Below, piece by piece: positions 1 through 4,567 of a stretch of DNA of 7,127 bases. Within the stretch, counting starts at the first letter, position 1, and every line of letters begins with the position of its first letter. This DNA comes from Gemmatimonadota bacterium. GTDB taxonomy: Bacteria > Latescibacterota > UBA2968 > UBA8231. The stretch spans positions 1 to 7,127 of the forward strand of contig JAPOZF010000570.1 in assembly GCA_026706165.1 (NCBI GenBank), written 5' to 3'. The notes under the pieces were generated by a model. It was not told the DNA's origin and did no database searches. It was given only the letters and a program-made list of their open reading frames with translations. The translations under genes and the position numbers were made by a program.

Positions 1-161
1 TCGAGGCGCAGCATGCCCTCGGTGAAGGTGAAGTAGGGCTCGGCGTTGAAGCTCAACGGCACGATCACCAGGATCGGCGCGACGAGAAAGGCGAACACCG
101 CGGCGCAGAACGCCAGGTACCCGAGCCTGAGCAGGCGCTCCCTGGGTTCCAGTGGGGTCAT
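1..161 (-). CDS. ABC transporter inner-membrane permease, PotC-like, 5' part only
   Basis: This is the second membrane subunit of a PotABCD-type importer, cut by the window edge; only the first 53 codons are present. The ATG at 161-159 opens a frame beginning MTPLEPRERLLRLGYLAFCA, with a short basic cytoplasmic N-terminus followed by a hydrophobic helix at about residues 14-36 (LAFCAAVFAFLVAPILVIVP) and then LSFNAEPYFTF. The pattern 'PILVIVPLSFN(A/S)..Y(F/L)(T/S)F' after the first helix is typical of PotC-type permeases (COG1177). The start is set by the junction with the preceding permease: TGA, one A, then ATG, so translation is probably coupled. No clear Shine-Dalgarno sequence is visible, in keeping with coupling. 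The EAA loop lies outside the window. The substrate cannot be told from this fragment. Confidence 0.85.
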   Translation of the reverse strand, partial: MTPLEPRERLLRLGYLAFCAAVFAFLVAPILVIVPLSFNAEPYFTFTEGMLRL

Positions 162-162
162 T

Positions 163-1410
163 TCAGCCCAGCCGCATGCGCTCGACCCCCACGAGGCGGT
201 CGTACAGCCAGTAGAGCGCGATCACGCAGACCAGCAGGATGCCGCCCAGGGCGGCGGCGAGGGACCAGTTGAGGGAAGTCTGCATGTGGTAGGCGATCAT
301 GTTGGAGATCAGCTGGCCGCTGCTGCCCCCAACCAGGGCCGGAGTGATGTAGTAGCCGATGGCGAGGATGAAGACCAGCAGCGAGCCGGCGCCGACGCCG
401 GGGAGCGTCTGCGGCCAGTAGACGCGCCGGAAGGCCTGCAGCGGACCGGCCCCCAGAGAGGCCGCGGCGCTCATCTGGACCGGCGGGATGGCGCGCATGA
501 TCGAGTAGAGCGGCAGCACCATGAAGGGGAGCAGCACGTGGGTCATGGCCACGAAGGTTCCGGTCATGTTGTAGATCATGGCTAGCCGGCCTTCGTCGCC
601 GATCAGCCCCAGGGCCACGAGGGCGTCGTTGAGAACCCCCTGGTTCTGAAGCAGGACGATCCAGGAGGTCGTCCGCACCAGCAGCGAGGTCCAGAACGGG
701 ACGAGGACAAGCGCCAGAAGCAGGTTGGCGCGGTGCGGCGGGGCGTGGGCGATCAGGTGGGCGATGGGGTAGCCGAGGATCAGGCACACCCCGGTGATTC
801 CCAGGCTCACCAGCAGGGTCCTCCACAGCAGGGACAGGTAAATCCGGCGCTCCTCGGGCTGGCGGGCGACCGAGCCGTCCGGCAGCCGCTGCAGATCGAC
901 GGCGTTCAGGTAATGGCGCGCGGTGAACCGCTCCCCGGCGCTGCGGATCGCGTGCCAGGTCCCCACCTCCCCCCAGGCGTCGTCGACCCCGACCATCGCC
1001 TCGCGCCAGGGCCCTTCGCCGACCTTCTGCAGCTTCCGGGCGCTCCGCGTCAGGACGCTGCGCAGGCCGCCCTGCACGCGGTTCACGCGGCTGGCGACCT
1101 GGCCGAGGGTGCGCTCCCCACGCGCCTTCACCAGCTCCCGGGCGGCTGCCTCGTACACCGCCTCGCCGGGGGTGCCCTTGCCGTCCCACTGGCGCAGCAG
1201 GTCGAGGGTTCGGGGGAGGGCGTCCGAGACCACCGGGTCGTACACGCTGCGCACGAGCATGTTTCCCAGCGGCGCGAGGAAGGTCAGGGCGATGAACGCC
1301 AGCAGCGGGAGCACCAGTCCCGCGGCGCGCAGCCGGGGGCGGAGGTTCGAGTAATCGATGGTTATTTCAACCTCGGACGATGGTATGGGATTCCGGAATC
1401 GACGACTCAC
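163..1410 (-). CDS. ABC transporter inner-membrane permease, PotB-like, with long periplasmic loop
   Basis: First membrane subunit (415 aa) of a PotABCD-type importer of small organic molecules (COG1176; polyamine-like substrates in known members). Hydrophobic segments lie near residues 28-52, 192-220, 227-256, 278-302, 340-362 and 382-404. The EAA loop that docks on the ATPase is at about 315-338, with S-A-A-A-S-L-G-A-G at 314-322 and the closing L-P at 336-337. The region between the first and second helices (about 57-190) is some 130 residues, against roughly 30-40 in classical PotB, which explains why the protein is longer than the usual 280-320 aa. That insert is helical-looking and basic, with many Arg/Lys at 97-129. 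The chosen start is GTG at 1410-1408; no in-frame ATG lies nearby and a later start would cut into the first helix. It follows the binding-protein gene by 28 nt and precedes the next permease by 1 nt. The role as permease is firm; the substrate is not known. Confidence 0.93.
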   Translation of the reverse strand: MSRRFRNPIPSSEVEITIDYSNLRPRLRAAGLVLPLLAFIALTFLAPLGNMLVRSVYDPVVSDALPRTLDLLRQWDGKGTPGEAVYEAAARELVKARGERTLGQVASRVNRVQGGLRSVLTRSARKLQKVGEGPWREAMVGVDDAWGEVGTWHAIRSAGERFTARHYLNAVDLQRLPDGSVARQPEERRIYLSLLWRTLLVSLGITGVCLILGYPIAHLIAHAPPHRANLLLALVLVPFWTSLLVRTTSWIVLLQNQGVLNDALVALGLIGDEGRLAMIYNMTGTFVAMTHVLLPFMVLPLYSIMRAIPPVQMSAAASLGAGPLQAFRRVYWPQTLPGVGAGSLLVFILAIGYYITPALVGGSSGQLISNMIAYHMQTSLNWSLAAALGGILLVCVIALYWLYDRLVGVERMRLG

Positions 1411-1411
1411 T

Positions 1412-1432
1412 TCAGAACCGGTGATTGCCCAT
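1412..1432 (-). CDS. Possible 6-codon coupling mini-ORF (MGNHRF)
   Basis: Between the binding-protein stop and the permease GTG there is ATG GGC AAT CAC CGG TTC TGA. The purine run GAGGAA overlaps the binding-protein stop codon (TGAGGAACC) just before this ATG, and the mini-ORF's TGA is followed by one A and then the permease GTG. The same 'TGA, A, start' junction occurs between the two permeases. It could carry ribosomes across the 28-nt gap to a GTG start that has no good Shine-Dalgarno of its own. It may equally be chance; the spacing between the purine run and the ATG is short. Confidence 0.25.
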   Translation of the reverse strand: MGNHRF

Positions 1433-1438
1433 GGTTCC

Positions 1439-2539
1439 TCACCGGGCCAGCCAGGTGCTGAAACGCTCGTTCATTTCGTCGCCGTGATCGCTCCACCACT
1501 CCCAGTCGTTGTGCAGGGCGCGCTTCGAGTTCCGCTCGCTCGTGGGCATGTGCGGGTTCATGTCCACCCCCTTTTCGGCATGCGTCGAGATCAGGGGCAT
1601 CGCCGAACGGCGGGTCGGACTGTAGGCGATGTAGCGCCCGACGTCGGCGCTCGACCGGGCCGTCGAGGCGAAAGCGACGAACTTCATCGCCGCTTCGAGT
1701 CTGGGAGTCCCCGCGACAACGGCCAGCCCGCCGGTATCCAGCACCTGGCCGTCCCAGACGATGACGAAGGGCTGATCCTCCAGCACCTGGGCGTTGAAGA
1801 TGCGGCCGTTGTAGGCCGTGCTCATCACCACCTCGCCGTCGGCGAGCATCTGCGGCGGCTGCGCGCCGGCCTCCCACCAGACGATGTGCTCCTTGATGGT
1901 ATCGAGCTTGCGGAAGGCGCGGTCCACACCCCCGGGGGTATCGAGGGTTGCATACACCTCGTCGAGCGGCACCCCGTCGGCGATCAGGGCGAACTCCAGG
2001 TTCACCAGCGGCGAGCGGCGCATGCCCCGGCGGCCGGGGAATTTCTCCAGGTCGAAGAAATCCGCCATGGTGGCGGGTTTCTCGCCGGCGATGTTCTTCT
2101 CGTTGTAGGCGTACACCGTCGAGTAGAAAATCGTGGCAGGGCCGCAATCGGTGACCGTCCCCTCGACGAAATCCTCGGCTGCAGGCGTCCCGTCGGCTCC
2201 GGCCGGCAGCGAGTCGATCTCGACGACCTCGAGCAGGCCCTCGTCGCAGCCGCGCACCAGGTCCGGGATCTCGAGGTCGACCACGTCCCAGTAGACGTTG
2301 CCCACGTCGACCTGGGCGCGGATCTGCGCCAGCCCGCCGTTGTAGTCCTCGAGATTGATGGCGATTCCCGTTTCCGCGGTGAAGCGCTCGTGGTAGCCCT
2401 TGACGCAGGCGCGCGCATAGGACCCGCCCCAGGATACCACCGTCAGGGACTGCTCCTCGGCAATTGCGCTCCTCCATGGCAGCAAGGCAGCGGCGATCAG
2501 CGCCGCGAAGGGAACAGCTCTTCTCTCCCTGTTCTTCAT
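1439..2539 (-). CDS. Periplasmic substrate-binding protein, PotD-like (COG0687)
   Basis: This 366-aa protein captures the substrate in the periplasm and hands it to the two permeases encoded downstream. An N-terminal signal peptide is clear: basic MKNRERR, hydrophobic stretch at about 8-22, and a likely signal peptidase I site after A-I-A (25-27). The mature part opens with SLTVVSWGGSYA (31-42), the hallmark first strand of COG0687 binding proteins. It continues with YNGGLAQIRAQV (66-77), YWDVVDLE (83-90), GCDEGLL (97-103), YSTVYAYN (139-146), the WWEAGAQPPQMLADGEVVMS block (221-240) and VWDGQVLDTGGLAVV (261-275). D268 falls where PotD has a ligand-binding Asp, by eye. The ATG at 2539 is preferred over a TTG reading frame to 2635 because AGGAG at 2551-2547 sits 7 nt before it and a signal peptide then starts cleanly. 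Tat export is a weak alternative (R6-R7). The substrate is unproven; polyamines or other amines are only the family default. Confidence 0.93.
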   Translation of the reverse strand: MKNRERRAVPFAALIAAALLPWRSAIAEEQSLTVVSWGGSYARACVKGYHERFTAETGIAINLEDYNGGLAQIRAQVDVGNVYWDVVDLEIPDLVRGCDEGLLEVVEIDSLPAGADGTPAAEDFVEGTVTDCGPATIFYSTVYAYNEKNIAGEKPATMADFFDLEKFPGRRGMRRSPLVNLEFALIADGVPLDEVYATLDTPGGVDRAFRKLDTIKEHIVWWEAGAQPPQMLADGEVVMSTAYNGRIFNAQVLEDQPFVIVWDGQVLDTGGLAVVAGTPRLEAAMKFVAFASTARSSADVGRYIAYSPTRRSAMPLISTHAEKGVDMNPHMPTSERNSKRALHNDWEWWSDHGDEMNERFSTWLAR

Positions 2540-2546
2540 CTTTCTG

Positions 2547-2551
2547 CTCCT
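2547..2551 (-). promoter_or_regulatory. Shine-Dalgarno sequence of the binding-protein gene
   Basis: Read on the minus strand, AGGAG lies 7 nt before the ATG at 2539. It decides the start of the binding protein against the longer reading frame that runs upstream to a TTG at 2635. Confidence 0.85.
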
Positions 2552-2660
2552 GTCGTTCTGTTCTGGGTCGGGTTCCCGGTTCTTCGGAGTACCGGCCGGT
2601 TTGACTCCAGGTTCTTCAGCAACAGGGGTTGCCAACTCCCCTATGTCAGGATTTTCCGGG

Positions 2661-2717
2661 TTGCCCGTGATTCACGGCGATTGCCCGATGCAAAACTAAG
2701 CACGATGATTTTGCCCG
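2661..2717 (+). repeat. Three direct TTGCCCG repeats with 20- and 30-bp spacing
   Basis: TTGCCCG occurs at 2661-2667, 2681-2687 and 2711-2717. The start-to-start distances of 20 and 30 bp are close to two and three helical turns, so all three would face the same side of the DNA. A related GATTGCC follows at 2733-2739 without fitting the phase. The position between divergent genes suggests binding sites for a regulator. The copies are short, and TTGCCC is not rare in GC-rich DNA, so chance is possible. Confidence 0.4.
2665..2677. promoter_or_regulatory. Candidate operator, perfect 13-bp palindrome
   Basis: CCGTGATTCACGG is a perfect inverted repeat with 6-bp arms (CCGTGA and TCACGG) around a single central T. 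It lies 126 bp before the binding-protein ATG and 123 bp before the SulP ATG, almost the exact middle of the divergent gap, and overlaps the first TTGCCCG copy. There is no U-run, so it is not a terminator; a dimeric regulator site (GntR- or TetR-like size) is the likeliest meaning. No regulator gene is in the window. Confidence 0.4.
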
Positions 2718-2768
2718 GTCCCCTATCCTGCAGATTGCCTCATGGGTATCCGGGACGTCCGCTTGGCG

Positions 2769-2774
2769 TATAAA
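2769..2774 (+). promoter_or_regulatory. Candidate -10 element of the SulP gene
   Basis: TATAAA matches 5 of 6 bases of the sigma-70 -10 consensus and is the only such box close to the SulP start. It would give a leader of about 20 nt ending in the Shine-Dalgarno and ATG. The -35 position at 16-18 bp spacing (GTATCC and neighbours) is poor and no extended -10 TG is present, so this would need an activator or is not a promoter. Confidence 0.3.
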
Positions 2775-2789
2775 CCTGAACCACGGATC

Positions 2790-2795
2790 GAGGTG
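2790..2795 (+). promoter_or_regulatory. Shine-Dalgarno sequence of the SulP gene
   Basis: GAGGTG is complementary to the 16S rRNA 3' end and lies 4 nt before the ATG at 2800. It supports that ATG as the start. Confidence 0.75.
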
Positions 2796-2799
2796 TGGC

Positions 2800-4416
2800 A
2801 TGAATTACGATACCCAAACGCTCCGGGGGGATCTCTTCGGCGGCATTACCTCCATGGTGGTGGCACTGCCTGTCGCGCTGGCCTTCGGGGTGGCGTCGGG
2901 ACTGGGGGCGGCCGCCGGCCTGTACGGGGCGATCGCGGTCGGCTTCTTCGCGTCGGTATTCGGCGGGACGCGGTCCCAGATATCCGGCCCCACCGGGCCG
3001 ATGGCGGTCGCCATGGCCGTCATCGTCACCAGCCGCGCGGCCGACCTGACCGAAGCCCTGACCATCGTCGTCCTGGCCGGACTCCTGCAGGTGATTCTCG
3101 GCCTGTCGAAAGTCGGCCGCTTCGTCGTTTACACCCCGCACGTGGTCGTTTCCGGTTTCATGTCCGGCATCGGCATCATCATCATTCTGATTCAGAGCAT
3201 GCCCTTCCTCGGATCCCCTACCGCCCTGGGGGGACCCATGGCCGCGGTCAGGGCGTTGCCGGAGGCGGTGGGCAATATCGATTTCGGCGCCTTCGCCATC
3301 GCCGCGGTCACCCTCACCGCCGCGGCGCTCTGGCCTCGGCGGCTGTCGCGATTCCTGCCCGCTCTCCTCGTGGCCCTGATCGCCGGCACGCTGCTGGGCG
3401 TCCTGTGGCTGCGCGACGCTCCGGTCATCGGACCGATACCGACCGACCTGCCCAGCCTGCAGTTCACCCTGCCCTCCGCAGGTTTCCTGGTGCGCGCCCT
3501 GGAACCGGCGCTCATCCTCGCCCTGCTCGGCTCCATAGACAGCCTCCTCACCTCGCTGGTGGCCGATTCGCTGACCGGCACGCGCCACAACCCGAACCGC
3601 GAGCTCGTGGGCCAGGGTATCGGCAACATGGTCTCCGGGCTGTTCGGCGGCGTGCCCGGGGCCGGCGCCACCATGGGCACGGTGACCAACATTCGCGCCG
3701 GGGGTCAGACCCAGGTTTCGGGGGCCTTGCGGGCCCTGCTCCTGCTGGCGCTGTTGCTGGGCCTCGGCCGCTACGTCGAGCCGATCCCCCATGCGGCTCT
3801 CGCCGGCATCCTCGTGAAAGTGGGCTGGGACATCATCGACTGGCGCCTCCTCACCCGGGTTCACCGCATCCGGCGGGAGCATCTCCTGGTCATGGGGATC
3901 ACCCTGGGGCTCACGGTTTTCGTCGACCTCGTGACCGCCGTGGCGATAGGGCTGATCGCCGCGGGCATGGCCAACGCGCGGCAGCTGGAACGCCTGGAGC
4001 TCGACAGCGTGGTCTCGGTGCCGCTGATGGACCAGACGTTCTTCTCCGACCAGAAGGATGACTCGGGGGTAGATCCTTATTCGGCCCGCGTCGGCCTGGT
4101 CGCCCTCAGGGGGAGCTTCACCGTCTCCTCCTCCAACAAGCTGGTGGGAGTGATAGGCGGGGACATCAAGGATCACGAGGTCGTAATCTTCGATTTCTCG
4201 GACGCCACCTACCTCGACGACAGCGCCGCCATGTTGATCGCCCAGCTCCTGGAGGTCGCGGAAAAGGAGCATACCGAGTCGATCGTGATGGGCCTAAAAG
4301 GACCCGTTGCCGAGACCCTTTACGGTCTCGATATCCTGCGCAACGTACCGGAGAACCAGATCGTCGGATCGCTGGACGAGGCGCGGCCGGTAGCCAGGGA
4401 CCTCCTCGACGGCTGA
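2800..4416 (+). CDS. SulP-family anion carrier with STAS domain, BicA-like (probable Na+/bicarbonate)
   Basis: Inner-membrane secondary carrier of 538 aa. The membrane part (about 10-395) has the SulP marks: SGPTGPMAVAMA (62-73), SIDSLLTSLVAD (245-256) and GNMVSGLFGGVPGAGATMGT (275-294). From memory, the BicA structure assigns Na+/bicarbonate binding to Asp258, Thr262, Gly300, Ala301 and Thr302. Here D247, T251, G289, A290 and T291 fall in the same motifs with identical spacing (4 and 44 residues), so Na+-driven bicarbonate uptake is the best guess; sulfate or another anion cannot be excluded. The cytoplasmic STAS domain (about 428-536) includes VALRGSFTV and DFSDATYLDDSAAMLI (465-480). At the SpoIIAA phosphoserine position, aligned by eye, stands D474. 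The ATG at 2800 has a good ribosome site. The gene is monocistronic, divergent from the binding-protein operon and convergent with the NCS2 gene. Confidence 0.93.
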   Translation: MNYDTQTLRGDLFGGITSMVVALPVALAFGVASGLGAAAGLYGAIAVGFFASVFGGTRSQISGPTGPMAVAMAVIVTSRAADLTEALTIVVLAGLLQVILGLSKVGRFVVYTPHVVVSGFMSGIGIIIILIQSMPFLGSPTALGGPMAAVRALPEAVGNIDFGAFAIAAVTLTAAALWPRRLSRFLPALLVALIAGTLLGVLWLRDAPVIGPIPTDLPSLQFTLPSAGFLVRALEPALILALLGSIDSLLTSLVADSLTGTRHNPNRELVGQGIGNMVSGLFGGVPGAGATMGTVTNIRAGGQTQVSGALRALLLLALLLGLGRYVEPIPHAALAGILVKVGWDIIDWRLLTRVHRIRREHLLVMGITLGLTVFVDLVTAVAIGLIAAGMANARQLERLELDSVVSVPLMDQTFFSDQKDDSGVDPYSARVGLVALRGSFTVSSSNKLVGVIGGDIKDHEVVIFDFSDATYLDDSAAMLIAQLLEVAEKEHTESIVMGLKGPVAETLYGLDILRNVPENQIVGSLDEARPVARDLLDG

Positions 4417-4439
4417 CGAGGATACGGCCGCATCGGCTG
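4403..4439 (+). terminator. Two small hairpins at the end of the SulP gene, weak terminator candidate
   Basis: TCCTCG (4403-4408) pairs with CGAGGA (4417-4422) across an 8-nt loop that contains the SulP stop codon. Immediately after, CGGCCG (4425-4430) pairs with CGGCTG (4434-4439, one G-U) around CAT. Neither hairpin is followed by a T-run, so intrinsic termination is doubtful. They may protect the 3' end of the messenger or mean nothing. Confidence 0.25.
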
Positions 4440-4567
4440 CCCGCACCCTGTTTCACGCAGCGACTTCAGCGTCCGGTCAGGTCCCGGGCTGGCGGAAGGG
4501 GCTGCCGCTTTCTGCAGGTCCGGGGCTGGGCGTACCGAACCGCGCTCAACGATCCGCCCTTTGCGAA
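4417..4567. other. Convergent intergenic region between SulP and NCS2 genes
   Basis: These 151 bp lie between two stop codons. Besides the hairpins at its left end it holds two near-identical direct repeats, CAGGTCCCGGGCTGGCG (4478-4494) and CAGGTCCGGGGCTGGGCG (4515-4532), 37 bp apart and differing by one substitution and one insertion. GCGG (4492-4495) and CCGC (4505-4508) followed by TTTCT form a very weak terminator-like stem on the plus strand. I see no clear bidirectional terminator and no gene. Confidence 0.5.

Larger units (their letters stand above)
2540..2799. promoter_or_regulatory. Divergent intergenic region between binding-protein operon and SulP gene
   Basis: This 260-bp gap between divergently read genes must hold the promoters of both, unless the binding-protein operon is read from further away. 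It is visibly more AT-rich in 2640-2715 than the flanking genes. It contains a 13-bp perfect palindrome and three TTGCCCG copies (listed separately). On the plus strand TTGCCC (2681-2686) and GATGAT (2704-2709) are 17 bp apart and each match 4 of 6 bases of the sigma-70 consensus, which is only a weak promoter candidate. I see no convincing -35/-10 pair on the minus strand and no credible protein-coding reading frame. Confidence 0.6.

Noticed and set aside
158..1189. 343-codon open frame on the minus strand overlapping the first permease
   Set aside because: It runs in another frame of the same strand as the clear permease; its product is Arg/Gly/Pro-rich with no domain pattern, as expected for a shadow frame in GC-rich DNA.
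2540..2635. N-terminal extension of the binding protein to a TTG at 2635
   Set aside because: It would put 32 polar residues before a clean signal peptide, and the AGGAG at 2551-2547 clearly points to the ATG at 2539.
1358..2773. 471-codon plus-strand frame opposite the binding-protein gene
   Set aside because: Antisense to a well-supported signal-peptide-bearing binding protein; the product has no recognisable motif.
2742..4061. 439-codon open frame on the plus strand overlapping the SulP gene
   Set aside because: Arg/His/Pro-rich shadow of the SulP frame; no membrane segments or motifs.
2740..4272. 510-codon open frame antisense to the SulP gene
   Set aside because: The product is made of Gly, Asp, His, Gln and Arg runs with no fold-like pattern, while the opposite strand carries an unmistakable SulP-STAS protein with a ribosome site.
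4492..4513. Intrinsic terminator from GCGG...CCGCTTTCT after the SulP gene
   Set aside because: Only a 4-bp stem with a 9-nt loop and an interrupted T-run; too weak to call.
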